This document shows positions 24,539 to 36,191 of a DNA stretch of 64,000 nt, in pieces; position 1 is the first letter of the stretch; each line of letters begins with the position of its first letter. The position numbers and the translations under genes were made by a program. The DNA is taken from contig VWZW01001380.1 of assembly GCA_013397115.1 (NCBI GenBank), positions 379,167 to 443,166 of the forward strand, given 5' to 3'. This DNA comes from Edolisoma coerulescens (taxonomy: Eukaryota; Chordata; Aves; Passeriformes; Campephagidae). The notes below the pieces were generated by a model, which saw only the letters and a program-made list of their open reading frames with translations, made no database searches and had not been told where the DNA came from.

Positions 24539-24577
24539 AAAAAAAAAAAAAAAAAAAAGAAAAAAGAAAAACAAAAA
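24539..24577. repeat. Poly(A) tract
   Basis: Twenty consecutive A (24539-24558) continue as an A-rich run interrupted by single G and C residues to about 24577. I looked upstream for a retroposed gene or SINE body and found none, so this is scored as simple repeat rather than a retroposon tail. The length may be unreliable. Confidence 0.85.
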
Positions 24578-24599
24578 ATGAGTGAATATTCCAGACTAC

Positions 24600-26339
24600 T
24601 CCCAGTACCATCCTCCATCAAGATCCCCACAGTAACTCACTGGAAATGCTTAGACAGAGACACTGATAGCACTGAGTTTTGGTTTATTTGAGTACATTAA
24701 CAAAACAATTTACACCCACCATGGCTAATTCCTGGTTTAGTATGAATAAATGTGAAGCCTCATTACTGATCCCCTTGTCTTACATGCTTGCCTTCAGCTG
24801 GCAGAACACACTGGTGGCAGGTATGACTGGAATGTCATACCTGGGGCTAGAAATTAAAAAGAGTTTCCCTTGGAAGTAGGTAAGGCTGCCCGATTTTTCT
24901 CCACTTAATGGCTTGGCAACTGCATGGTTTTGGTCTGATGCTTCAAATGTAGCCACACTGCTTGAACAGCCACCAGAGGCACTGCTATGTGCTGGATCAC
25001 ACCCGTGGCCTCTCCAATAGTTTCATCAGGGAGCAAAATTCACCAACACGGACACACTCAGATGACTCAGAAAAAAATTGGTTTTGATCTTCCTTGGTTC
25101 TTGAATTGCAGCAGATTGCTGACCCTGATGTTGAGAGGCAGCAGGAGCAGGGGAAGGTTGGGAACAGGGCACTGTAGCCACTAGACATGCAAAAGTTGAT
25201 TTATTTCTCCAACAGTTGCTGCAGTTTGGATCCTGCTTTAACCAGCCAGAGAACAAATCTAACACTACCTACGATAGCAAAGTGACAGTTCATCCATCAT
25301 GGCTTGAAGCCTGCACATCCCTGCCTGTCCTCAGGGATGTGCTAACTGATGTGGGTTTTTTGAGTGCAGCAGTCCCAACATTCAGTTTTACTGGACACTA
25401 GAGCAGAGATCCCAATGATTCCTTAAGAACTAAGCAGCAAAAGAACCTCTGTAGATGCTCAGCTCTATTTGACTCCTAATGACAGGAACTTGCTTGGCTG
25501 TTATGAACATTAAGCCTTGAGTAAGTACAGAAGTCAAAGCAATACATATAGGCAAAGGAGCCACTTGCAAAAAATGTTGAGAGAATTCAAACAGTCCTTT
25601 ATTTAATATAAACAAAGAAGCCGATCCTGCACTTTGATCTCATCTATCCTTCCCTCCCCCAGAAAACAGAGAAGCAGAATACAAAGACCCAAGGATGCCA
25701 AGCAGGGGAGAGAGGAAAAAAAAAAAAGCCAGATCACCAAGGTAAATGATTGACTATGAGCTATTCACTTCACAGGATGATGACACCAAGTTTTGTGTGT
25801 GGATCCTCCCCATCTGAGACAGCCTCCTCACCAAAGATCCCAAAGCCTCCTGCACTCATTTCACATCCCTGACATGCTGCCAGTGCTGAGGAAAGAGCCA
25901 TGCAGGTTTACACTCAGACTGAAGAAAAAAAGCCCTCATGAAGTGTGACCAGAAACAGCAAGGCTGAAATAAAAATCATTAGGAAAGGGCTGGGGAGCAA
26001 GGAATACTCCCCAGAAGGGAGATGGCTTGGCAGGATAAAAGATGTCACGGATCCACTTATATATGAAGTCCTTCTGCCAATCAGATAGTGCCTAGAGGGG
26101 TAGCTTGCCCCTCTGGGGGAATCTAATTTCAGACACAAGATCACTGGATTTCCTTTTTCCTCGGAGCAGGCTATATCTGGAGATCAAAGCCCCGCCGGGA
26201 GCTGGTATAGAGTATATTCTCACTTGGATGGAACTGTAGCTCCCGTGAATGCAAACATGGCAAGAGGAGAATACATCCTTTATGTGACATTTCCCATGTT
26301 TTTCTGACCACTCATATTGCTGGCCAGAAGAAACAGATT
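24600..26339. other. Unique non-coding sequence, no gene recognised
   Basis: No coding exon or repeat is recognised. An A-run occurs near 25718. A block at 26200-26540 keeps some CpGs (near 26394, 26424, 26528) and could be constrained, but the evidence is thin. Confidence 0.5.
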
Positions 26340-26380
26340 TAAAGGGCAGATTTAGTCAAATTCTGCTCTTTGTGCCTTTT
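26340..26380. repeat. Small fragment of palindromic amniote repeat
   Basis: The words AGTCAAATTCTGCTCT (near 26354) match the outer end of the same type of old palindromic repeat, whose termini read like 'GnCAAATTCTGCTCTC'. Only about 40 bp can be recognised, so chance similarity is possible. Confidence 0.35.
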
Positions 26381-29300
26381 CTCTGCTATTGTGGCGCTTT
26401 ATTAAGGGTGATGAGGGATCTACCCCGCCCACCCCAGTCATCCTCCAGAGCAGGTAATATATAACTCCATTCATTGTGATGCTAACGAGTTCTATTTAGC
26501 TGTATTTAACTGGATATCATGACTCCACGCGATGACCTTTCACTCCTGGGAAGTAGTTTTAAATTTGATCCACAGCAAAGGAAAATCCCTCCAATTCATT
26601 GGCTGTGAAAGGTCACAAGTGAAATGTGTTTTGATGGTATCTGCTTGTGGTTCAGTTCTCAGTATACCTGAGCATCAAGCTGGTCTGAATCAGCTTTTGT
26701 GCTGGCAGTCTGAGTACCAGGCACCCTGAGAAAGCACTGTGGAAAAGGCAGCCAAGCCTCTGGCAGGGCCAGTTGGTGTAGGCAGTGCTTGGGGAGGAGA
26801 TGCCCCACTGAACCCAAGGCATGTGCTACCCAGGATGAAACACAGGGGTCCTACTCAGCTGTTTTTTAAATGAAAATATTAAAAAATGCAAGTAATATTC
26901 AACGTTAGGTACAAGCACGCAAAGATCTCATGGAAGCATCAGAGAGCGGCGCCACAAAATACACTTGTAAATGTGACTTCCAGGACAAAAATGGATAGAG
27001 AGAAAAGGAAAGGACTAAAATTGTGTTAACACTGGGGTGTTAAAACTTCACTGGCACCTCTTCTCCCCTTGGCTGGCAAGTCCATGCAAGCCATTCAGCT
27101 TGGAATTTCAAAATAAGAGACTGTCAAAAAAATTCGTCTTGTCTTTCCTCCCTCCTTTGTGGCCATTCCCCATGCAGAAGTGTAGGGGCTTGTTTAGCTC
27201 TTCTCATCAAAAAATACTTGGCACTGTGATACGGTGTACCATATACAGGGTGGGAAGAAGTGTTGTTTTACTAATTTCTCATTACTTAATGTTGTCATTG
27301 TAGCAAAAACTACAGCTATCAGTCAAAAAACCCCAACCAAACAAGCAAGCCACCCCACCAAAGCAGTAAGAAGATTATCCTTCTAAAAGCTTTCAGTTAA
27401 ATGGGAAAGGGCTAAGTACCATCAGTCCACTTTTACACCAAGAATAAGGGAGACACAGGTGGCTGGAGAGAATTCCTCTCTCACACCAGCTTGTGGCAAA
27501 GCTCAGTTTCCAACTCCCAGCCTGAGTCACCCTTCCAAATCATAACAGGTGTATCAGATGTAACAGAAACCAGAACTTAAAAAACAATAAAAAGCACCAA
27601 AACCAACCTTACAACGGGAAAGCTTAGTCACAACGTTGTGACAGAAAAGCAACTGTTTTTGTGGTGGCTCTGATCAGATTTGTACAGCAGTGAGCTACTG
27701 CTAACGTATTAAATGAGGTCTCTCGGTATTTAAAACTCCAAGGAGTGCCCCTGAAAGTCAGTCTGAAAAGCAGCCTGGAAAGACCTTTCCCTTCCCTAAA
27801 ATCTTAGAACATTTGAAAAACCCTGTTCAGACTAGGATGTTTGAGGTCACATTAGCCAACATGAGGAAAGAGAACAGCCTTTACACCTGCCTAGGCATGT
27901 CCAGTCTATAAAAGAAACCAAGCCAGGCTCACAAAGCGAATATTGTCAGTAACTCACACCCCTGCTGATTTCTGACTGTGACAGTACAGGAAAAGCAACC
28001 AAGTGAATGCCAAGCCTGCCAGAGACACTGAGCAGCCTCAGGGTTCAGAATTAAAGGTGTTGCTGCCATCAGGATGGTGATGCTAAGTCTCAGGAAGATG
28101 GTGAGCAACCGACCTCTGTTGCCATCAGCACGTGGATGTCTCCTTCCTAAGGGAGCAGTGACAGCTGCATGGAGCAGCAGGGGAAAAAGCATTTGAAGTG
28201 CAGGCAAAACAACTGCGTGACTCAAAACCCCATTAGTTTGTCTCACCTAATGCCAAATCTATCCATTCACAGCGTGCTCAAGGCTTCCCCACAATACACT
28301 CAATTCTCAGTGAGGCCTCTGGGCTCATCCAAGGAAAGAGGACAGCCAGGAATTACCGTAGAAGATAGTCCTACAACACATACGAGGGAGTCCTCTATCC
28401 ACCATATATAAGAGCTGTGTCCAGAGCACAGTGCAGAGAGTGAATTCTTATTTTACTATTAACTCATGGCTAGAGGGTGACTGGCACCCAACACAGGAGA
28501 ACTGGGACAGGCAAAAATAAGGATGCAAAGTGTGTTCTCAGATCAAATTCAAGGTGACTCTGGTACAACACTGGGACAAAGTACAGACCATATTCCTACC
28601 TTGACACCTCCACTGTGGAAGAAGGAGCAGTGCACAGCAGAACAACTCCAGCTGAGAGCTCTCAAGAATCTCAAGGTCAGCCAAGTTTCAGGTTTTAGTG
28701 CTGTAAAAAAAGAACCCCAACCCCCAAAAACCACCAACCAACAAAACCCCCTACACAAAGGCCAAGTGTGACCCTGCCTTTGTACTACAGTCAGAATAAA
28801 AAATAAGTAGACCAGGGACACTCAGCCCTTGAAGTTTCTGACCTAAAATGCAGACGAAATACACAGGGTGGTGAGTTAATAAAACACACCTGCAATAACT
28901 TCTTTTGGAAACATGCCTCAGCTGAGGTACCTGGCTTCACTCCCAACACTTAGAAACAATCCCCAAATGTCAGTGACTGCTGTTTAACAGACAGCACCAT
29001 TTCCAGGGGGTCCTAAGAAAACCTGAACTGACAGATTTCTTTTTTGAAACACTGTAATAACTTATAAATCTGTCAAAGTGGGGTTTTATTGTTATTATTT
29101 AAAACATGCTCCTATACAGGTCCTTGTATGACAAATTTTAGCCAGCAGGTAATTTTTAAAGTCAAGACTCAAGATAAACTCCAGAAAGCTGAAAATATGT
29201 AGAAGCTCTGACACAGCTTTGATTAGAGATTGTAACCAGGTAAATTAGTAAAATGTTGTTGGTTTGAGGCTCTTCACTGTTAAAATGTCACTAACACCTC

Positions 29301-30253
29301 TGCTGTGTTGTTCATAAAATGCTTTTATGCAGCTGAACAGATACGTCTTCCTAATACAGAGTTCAAAAGTACAATCGTCCTAATGAGTCCTTATCTGCCT
29401 CTTGTGCCTCTATTCCCCTTTGCTCTTAAAGAGTACTGTAGGTTGGTTAAACTGGAGTTCTTCCTTCTGAAAGTTGAAACACAGAATAGAGTTGTGACTT
29501 ACCAAACTACTTTTTGACCAGTTTAGATATAAATGGTCAGTTCCAGAAGGGCCTTGTGGATCCACCTAAACTTCAAGCTGCCTCTGCCTTGGGACCGTAC
29601 TCTGACTGTTCCCCTCTGAATAAATAAAATTATGTACTCTGCAATTACAGGCTGTTGCTGAGGTTCCTGTTTCAAATGTTCCTGTCATTGCTGCTTTTTG
29701 CACAGATTTTTAATTCCTTACTGCTCCATCTCAGCTGTTTCTACAGACCTGCAAAAACCGTTCTGATTGAACTCACCTTTCCCTTGGAATAGATTTTCAT
29801 GTAATTCTTTCATAGTGAATTCCAAATCTTGTCTCACTTCTGATGTATAACCATCATAAAGGAAGGCCTAGTCTGGCTTGGGTTATAGTTTAAGAAATAG
29901 TCAGATGTAGATAAAACTAAAGAAAAAAGTGCTTTCCTTGTTATTTATCTTTATGGAAGCTTTCGTAATCCCTAAAGATGTCCTTTGTTTTCACTTCTGT
30001 CAAGTACTTTAATTTCCCCATTTAATTTAAAACCCCAAAGTCTAAGAAGAATAACTGATGGAGAAGTGCTGAATTCTTAGGACATATCTAACATGTGATG
30101 TAGTGCAGAGCTATCTGAGTCAGCATTAGATAATCTAGTCTAGATGTCAGAAATTATGTACACACCAGGGCCACTGGCACCCGACCTACCTCTAGGATCA
30201 CATATCTCAGAATTTTCCTCTCCGTGCTTCACAGCCGTCCTGAGCTACAGCCT
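26381..30253. other. Unique non-coding sequence, no gene recognised
   Basis: Nothing is recognised apart from A/C-rich low-complexity runs at 27324-27365 and 28706-28752. Reading frames of 70-105 codons are scattered without preferred strand, codon bias or splice context. Confidence 0.5.
28706..28752. repeat. A/C-rich low-complexity run
   Basis: A mixture of A-runs and C-runs (AAAAAAAGAACCCCAACC and onward) without a fixed unit. Similar runs occur near 3045, 13231 and 27324, and G/T-rich counterparts near 44475 and 53714. Such runs are common in bird assemblies. Confidence 0.7.
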
Positions 30254-30332
30254 CATCCCTGCAAGGTGCTGAGCACCACAACACTGAGCAGCTTCAAGAG
30301 GAACTGAAGGGGCTCAGCACCCTGCTGGGTTG
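30254..30332. repeat. Palindromic amniote repeat with both arms preserved
   Basis: The left arm CTGCAAGGTGCTGAGCAC (near 30259-30276) and the right arm GGGCTCAGCACCCTGCTG (near 30310-30327) are close reverse complements. They enclose a centre with TTCAAGAGGAACTGA, a decayed form of the 'TTCAATGGGAACTGA' centre typical of old palindromic repeats in birds and reptiles. The fold would be a hairpin with about 18 bp of mostly paired stem. It is probably a MITE-like non-autonomous DNA transposon relic; the exact family is not assigned. Confidence 0.55.
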
Positions 30333-32699
30333 AGCTCAGGCTGAGTGATGTCGTGGGTGGATGCTTCCTGAAGTGCAGTTAAATTCACTGAGGCTTGGGT
30401 TTTCTGCCAAATAAACGCCAGCTGAGGAAGTTATGCCTGCCCAGAGGCTTTCTTCAGTGTACATGTTCTACTTACAAAAAAAAAAATCTACTGTAAGTTT
30501 TGTGTTCATAAACTGATGTTCTCCTTTTTCTTCCTCTTTTGCCCTCTCTGACTTCTGCCCTCCCTCCTCAGCTGCCAAGAAAGTGCCCCTTTGTGTGCGG
30601 AAATGCCCAACAGTTCACAGAAGTTAACTAGAAAAGACACATTCAGCCACTTTCTGTCAAAATGCCTTGACACTCTCTTTCTGTCCAAAAGACCCTTTGG
30701 CTTTGGAAAGGCCCCCATTGAACACCTCCCCCTTTCACCTCCCTCTTGAACTTACCCTGCAACAACAATGCAAAATAAATAAGTAAAAGAGGCACCCTTC
30801 TCCCCTGCCCCCAGCCTTTGCTGCAGTATTTTGTTGTTGCCATCTTCACTTTTAATTTTACACAAGACACTCTCCAAGTCCAGACCAGTGCAAAACTTCT
30901 GCTGCTCGGCATTATATTCACAGCAATTCTGTTCCTCTTCCATGACATTTTGCTTTTGCCATGATGTTGTTTTTATCTGGTTCCTTTGGCTGTGGGAAGA
31001 GATCCCCCCATGCACGAGCCCCTCTGTGTGTGTGTCGGAGGGAGGCACCGTGTCACACTCTGCACCGAGAGCTCCCTGGGCACGGTCAGCGCCGTCCGGA
31101 ACAGAAACTCAAGGCTGCTCCTTTGGTTTGAAAACAAGTAAGTAGCAGATGAATTATCTCAAAATCAAAACACAGCTCTGGAAGTACAGACTGCATCATT
31201 TTGATCAAGATTTCAAAGTCCTTTGGATGTCCATCTCTATTCAAAGATACTCAGTGTCTGGTGTGACTCCTATTAAGCTGTGATATGTTAAGACAAGCCC
31301 TAATGGCACTGTTTAACTAAACCTTAGCTTTTTTTGCAGTATAAAACTTTCTGAGACAGGCCCGGGAACAGGTCCTGCAATGAGTAAAACAAACATGTTA
31401 ACTCAGATCCCATGTTAATGGGCAAAATTATTTCTGGATCCACTTTGGCCAGAAATTGAGGGGCTCTGCCCAATGTATATCATCTGGCTAGAAATTACTG
31501 GAGGTTTTACACAAGGATGGGCTCTTTGGAATTTGTAGCTATGTATTTTTAATACTGTCAATAAACTACTTCCTTGAGACACAGAAGGGCAATAATGGGA
31601 GCTGTTAACAAAGTGTGAAAAGAAACGGGCAAGCAAAGGTTAATCACATGGCTGTCCACTAATGACCTCTCCAGCCCCGAGTTTAAACCCTCCGCTACTT
31701 GTAAAGACCAATCACGTGAATAATTTCCTGTCTGAGGTAGTCTTTATGGTTAAGAATAAAAGCTGAGCTTATTGTGAAAAGAAAGTGCTCAGCAGGGGAG
31801 AAGGTTATTATTTTTAAGCTGATCTAAACACCTGGGTTTCTCAGTAGACCCTATTAAACTTCCTCCATTATGTCTAAAGATTTCAATCATTCCTACCACA
31901 GTAGTAAATTAGTGTATTACTGCTTAAAGCAGATAAGCTGTAGTGATGGGGACATCCTAAGCTGATGCTGCTCACCCACCCTGAAGAGAGGCCTATGCAG
32001 CCGGCTCCTTCACCATAAATAAGGCAACAAGGCCTGATGCCATCCCAGAATATTGTCTCCTTTCAGTGTGCTGAGGTGTGAGAGAAACATTGACTCCTGC
32101 TGCTAACAGGGCCACGGCACAGACCAGGCCTGGGGCATGGGAAGGTGCCTGTAAGCGGGTTGCTCTTGGAGCAAGGTTGTGCCTGACGCTGTATGGCATG
32201 GGAAGGCTTTGGAAAAACTTGCTGCCATTTATTCTAGATACCTCCAGTGACAGCCAGGAGGAAAGCAGAGAACACAGAAATGTGAGGTATTTTTGCTTGA
32301 AGGTTTAGCTTTTGTAGCAAAAGGAGTTCTGTGAGTGAGAAAAAATAACGCTGTCCTGGCCAGTGGCTCTCTGCCCTCACTCCCTCTTTCTTCTCCTCTC
32401 ACCCCCACATTATTCATTAGACTTAATTATTTTTCTTCTTGGAATTATGATTCTGGAAAATGCCTGGAGATCAGACTGTGCACAGAGGGAGTATGCAGCC
32501 TCCATTCCTCCCATCCCAGCTTGCTGCTGCTGGGATCCCCACAGCTCTCCAGCACACCCCCACCAAAAGCAGCCCAGAGCAGGGCTCCTTATTGAGGGTA
32601 GCAGAGCCCAAGCCCTGGCCAGGCAGCCCTCCTGAGGCTTCACACAACGTGTCTGCTGTCCTGACTGTGGTTTGTTTATGGGCTTGTATATAAAGAGTG
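30333..32699. other. Unique non-coding sequence with one candidate conserved block
   Basis: No gene is recognised. A slightly CpG-enriched patch near 31005-31105 is too short for a CpG island. The block 31635-31960 looks constrained and is listed separately. Confidence 0.5.
31635..31960. promoter_or_regulatory. Candidate conserved non-coding element
   Basis: A 320-bp non-repetitive block. It contains CCAATCACGTGAATAA (near 31708), which joins a CCAAT box and a CACGTG E-box, plus several TTATTAT, TTAAGC and TAAATTAG words. Its even mix of sites without low complexity resembles a developmental enhancer. This is motif-level inference only. Confidence 0.28.
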
Positions 32700-32785
32700 C
32701 CAGATTCTCAGCCAAGTCCAATTTATCTCTGGGTAAACTCCACCTATGCCATTTATTTCAGTCCTGATTTACACACATCAAACAA
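32700..32785. repeat. Fragment of palindromic amniote repeat
   Basis: GGGTAAACTCCACCTATGCC (near 32731) and CAGTCCTGATTTACACAC (near 32760) reproduce, in decayed form, the centre and right arm of the palindromic repeat with 'GTAACTCCAnTGA...TTCAGTnn..CTGATTTACACC' words seen in sauropsid genomes. Its preceding CAGATTCTCAGCC word also fits the terminus. The family name is not assigned. Confidence 0.45.
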
Positions 32786-33279
32786 AACACCTGCAAATCT
32801 TTTCCCTTCTCAACTTCCCCAAAACGTCTCACCTGGCACATTTAAACCAGGACAGTCTGCAAGAGCTGTAAAATGAGTGTGAAATTTTAACTCAGGTCAA
32901 CATAAAGTGCCTGCCTTACAGTCTCTGGAGGGAATGATATTATACCTTATTAACCTGTTTAAAATGCTGCCTAGAAACTGTTTGATATTGCACGGGTGGT
33001 AGCACTGCTTTTTCTACTTAATAAATGGAGTCCTTGAGTTTTCCTAGCGCGCACGAGAGAGAAACTCTTCTGTTCTGTAAACAACTGTGTGTCCAGTTTC
33101 CATGCACGGATACCCAATTTGTGCATGCAACTGTAGTTATTGTGCATTCAAATGGGGCACACCACTAGTCACGGGCCTGGGCTTCTTGCCAGTTTAAAAG
33201 TCAGCCCTTCTGTATGTAGAAAGAGAAAGCAGTATCCAATAGAAACAGTGCTCTGCATGCACTCACAGCTCTTATTCAA
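32786..33279. other. Unclassified sequence between old repeats
   Basis: No gene is recognised. A pair of GTGCAT-type words near 33112-33155 (TTGTGCATGCAACTG and TTGTGCATTCAAATG) suggests another decayed repeat, but I cannot classify it. A CpG-retaining spot (TAGCGCGCACGAG) lies near 33046. Confidence 0.4.
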
Positions 33280-33466
33280 GGCTCTCAGAACAATGTCTAA
33301 CTGTTAATCTTCCCAACACTGCCGTGAGGCAGGGAATATTTTATCTACATTTTACAGTCAGAGGAAACTGAGGTTAAGTGACTTGCCCAAGGTCAAAAGA
33401 CAGATTTAATGACAGGCTCAGGATCTAGCCATGAGAATATGCTGCCCTGACACTGCCTGCTACACC
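33280..33466 (+). mobile_element. MIR / CORE-SINE relic
   Basis: The core GAGGTTAAGTGACTTGCCCA (33370-33389), preceded by CATTTTACAGTCAGAGGAAA and followed by GGTCAAAAGACAG, matches the conserved core of MIR-type CORE-SINEs almost base for base. The upstream part (GTTAATCTTCCCAACACTGC, then CGTGAGGCAGGGAA) follows the MIR order as well. MIRs are tRNA-derived SINEs mobilised long ago by L2-type LINEs. They are inactive in birds and survive only as old fragments, sometimes within regulatory DNA. Plus orientation, with the tRNA-related head missing. Confidence 0.85.
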
Positions 33467-33999
33467 TTGGAGTGGGTGAGGAGTAAATGTGTCCTTCCCG
33501 CAACATCCGAGCACTGTCGTTTGCTAAAGGTCTAATCCAAGGAAGCGCAAACAAAAATCTGCAGTGGTGCCAAGATTAGGGAAATATCTCCTCTGTGGTT
33601 GGGCTCTTTTTGTGTTGTAAATGCAGAGGCTGAAATTTCCAGAGATGTGGATGCCCAATTTCCGCTAACATTAATAAGCTGATGTGTCCAAATCCTGTAG
33701 GCAGCTTTGAAAGCCTGTTTGTGCTTTCCCTCTTCCTACTATTCAAGCATAGAGTAAGGTCAGGGCTTTCCCATACCCTCTCCCTTCTCTGCCGGTGGAA
33801 AAATTCTGGCCATACCTTCACTTACTCTGCAGTGAATGGATAATGTCACTGGGGATTGATTGATCTAATACCCACAAAAGGCCAGAGGAGAGATTCCCTT
33901 GGTTGCCACAGATACTGGATCAGGACCTTATCTTTTTATGGCACTCATATCACTCTCACTATTTTAATATCTGAATATCTCGTGGTTTATAATATATTC
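33467..33999. other. Unclassified sequence between MIR relics
   Basis: No gene is recognised. The words GGATGCCCAATTTCC (near 33648) and TGTAGGCAGCTTTGAAA (near 33697) resemble pieces of another old amniote repeat, too diverged to name. Confidence 0.4.
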
Positions 34000-34090
34000 C
34001 ACTTCCTAACTCACCCATGAGATACAGAGGTAGCATTAATCACTTAATCCCATTTTACAGATGATGAACTGAGGCACATCAGACTCCATA
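34000..34090 (+). mobile_element. MIR / CORE-SINE fragment (5' core part)
   Basis: CCCATTTTACAGATGATGAA followed by CTGAGGCACA (34049-34078) is a near-perfect MIR core start. The match stops after the GAGGCACA word, where the 'TTAAGTGACTTGCCC' continuation would be expected. A matching continuation occurs about 240 bp further on, so this may be one element split by an insertion. Confidence 0.75.
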
Positions 34091-34321
34091 CTCATTTCAG
34101 TCTGAACTACTCTGAGACACTCTTGGCATAGGCAAGAGGACGAGATAAGCACCTGCAGCCAGAGATTTAGACACTGTCTTAGGAGGGGATACTACAGCAA
34201 GAATGAACAGCCCTTTGGAAAGTGCCCTTTTTTACGTTGACTGCAAAGGGAACCCGGATGATGAGGTAGTTAAAATCCCTCCCTTCGAGGCAGATACTGC
34301 TGGGTCAGGAGAATCCCTTCC

Positions 34322-34410
34322 TAAATGACTTGCCCAGTGCCATGGAGAAATGTTGTGGCAAGGGAAGATATTAAGTCCCAGACACAATCACAAGGCTATT
34401 TTCCTTGGAC
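34322..34410 (+). mobile_element. MIR / CORE-SINE fragment (3' core part)
   Basis: AAATGACTTGCCCAGTGCCA (near 34323) followed by TGTTGTGGCAAGGGAAGAT and TTAAGTCCCAGACACAATC follows the order of the second half of MIR (core, then the 'GTGGCAGAGCnGGGAnTnnAACCCAG' segment). Same orientation as the fragment ending at 34090, which suggests one SINE interrupted by about 230 bp of other sequence. Confidence 0.6.
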
Positions 34411-34610
34411 TGAGCTTTGATTTCAGGATAAGGATTTTTTTGTTAAGGTAGGAAAAAATACTAATAAGTTTAAAACTATCAGCTTTGCTTGGATTAGTCA
34501 CTGGGAATCTCAGCAGCCGGGCTCTTGAGCTCTGGCCTCTTTGACTTTCGTATGTTTAGATGTTCAGGCCCTAATGAGTTGATCTCGTTGATCTTTAGGT
34601 ACCTATTCAT

Positions 34611-34618
34611 ATGCAAAT
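34611..34618. promoter_or_regulatory. Perfect octamer motif ATGCAAAT
   Basis: Exact POU-factor octamer, in the context TTCATATGCAAATCC. A single site is weak evidence. Confidence 0.2.
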
Positions 34619-34619
34619 C

Positions 34620-35679
34620 CTGGCATTCTACTTTTGCTAAATAGTCTTTGTATTAACACATGAAATAAATTTTTAAAAAAAGAAAGTCAGGCTGTGGTAA
34701 ATCCTCATACTTACGTTTGTTTGCATTTGGATAAATGATCATGGTCCCTCTTTATATGATCTTGCTGTACCCCTGTTAGGAAAAGGAGGGGGAGGGTTGG
34801 GTGGGTATTGAGAAATCCAACTTTTAATCTCTTCCACATAATTGTAAATGTTTTACCAAAGAAAAAAAAATGTCCAAGAACTGAGAGATAAAGATGCAAA
34901 ATTATGTTAATTCCTCAGTTTACTCTTTGCCAAAGTTTTAAAATTACCACAGAAGTATCCTCATTCTAGTGTCCTAGGTCTACTAAAAAGACCAAATCTG
35001 TCTTCTAAGGCTCCAAAAGCCATGGCCTGCCAGAGGGAGGATGCCTTTTCACAGCAGATTTTGCAGGTTCATGGTGCATGTGCATGTGAGAGACCTGTAC
35101 ATCACTGTGCCACGCCAGCACACACTCGAGAGATTTTGAGCATGAATCCTGACCCCAATAGTGAATGAAAAGCACTCAATGACTTCAAAGGGTCTGGGAT
35201 TTCACCCATCATTTTTCAGACTCTGAAGCTTGCAATCATTAGTGGTTTGCTCTAAAAGTGGTGGCTGCAGAGCAGTAAAGTCATATGGGAATTTCATTCA
35301 ACTCTGTGACAAACTTCTACTATCTCTGTTTAAACCCTGTGTATGGCACAGTTATGTATATAATGCCTACAGTACAGTTATTTATATATTTTTAACTAGA
35401 TTAGTCACAGAGACTAATCTGAAACACAGAAACACAAGAAAACTCTTGAAGGGCCTTGAAGCCTACCCTGGGCACTATGTATATACACTTATATGTATTT
35501 ATGGATGTGTGTAGGCACTTAAAACTTCCAAAAAAATCTCAGCCCTCATTTGAACAACTTGCTTGGAGTTGTAGCTGAGTTTCATTTGCTAAAGAAAAGC
35601 TGTTTAGGAGCAAATGCAGGTTGCAACAAAATGTTAGGAACAAACTGTCCAGGATCCTCTTTCACAACAATCCCACGCG
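34620..35679. other. Unique sequence with one possible repeat fragment
   Basis: No gene is recognised. Around 35150-35215, CAATGACTTCAAAGGGTCTG resembles a decayed '(A)TTGACTTCAATGGGnnTnGG' word of the palindromic amniote repeats noted elsewhere. The rest is AT-rich unique sequence. Confidence 0.45.
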
Positions 35680-35960
35680 CTTACAAATCTCCCTTTAAGA
35701 ATAAAGTGGTAGTGCAAACACCTAATTAAAAAAACGGCTTGTATTCAGAGTTACTAATTAAAAATCCTCATGTTCCCCCGACTTTTTCCCGCCTCTGTGG
35801 AAATCTGCAAGTTATTTAATTGAAGTCCCATTTTGTCGGTGCAGATGCACGAAGTGTCTGAATCATCAAACAGATTTAGGGTGTTTTGATTGTTGTGTGT
35901 GCCTCATTGCTATTCCCAGAATGTCGAGCTGAGCTTATGCTGATCGGCAGGACTTAGAAG
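35680..35960. promoter_or_regulatory. Candidate conserved non-coding element
   Basis: The block carries three clear homeodomain sites (CTAATTAA at 35721-35728, CTAATTAA at 35754-35761, ATTTAATTGAAG near 35815) and preserved CpGs (CCACGCGC near 35672, AACGGC, CCCCCGAC, CCCGCC, GTCGGTG, CACGAAG, TGTCGAG, GATCGGC). That many CpGs in an AT-rich, non-island setting suggests purifying selection or recent hypomethylation. Unproven. Confidence 0.35.
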
Positions 35961-36191
35961 CATGAAACAGTAAAAGAGTCCTTTCTTCTCATCCCAGCCC
36001 CATCCCCCTTGCCCCCCTGGATTTACATTGAAACTTTGCCAATCTCAGATCGCACTCTGTCTGCTGCCTCTGCATTAAAATGGAGCCGCTTGCCTGTTTC
36101 TTTGGCCCCACACTCCATCTTCAGATTCCCCTTGGCTGCCCTAAGACGCCCCTCATGTTGCTACAGAGAAACTTCTTTAAGAAGACTATTT

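Noticed and set aside
24480..24577. Poly(A) run that could mark a processed pseudogene.
   Set aside because: No gene-like sequence precedes it and no target-site duplication is visible. CR1 machinery rarely makes processed pseudogenes in birds.
31005..31105. Possible CpG island.
   Set aside because: Only about 100 bp with a modest number of CpGs, below the usual length and density of an island.
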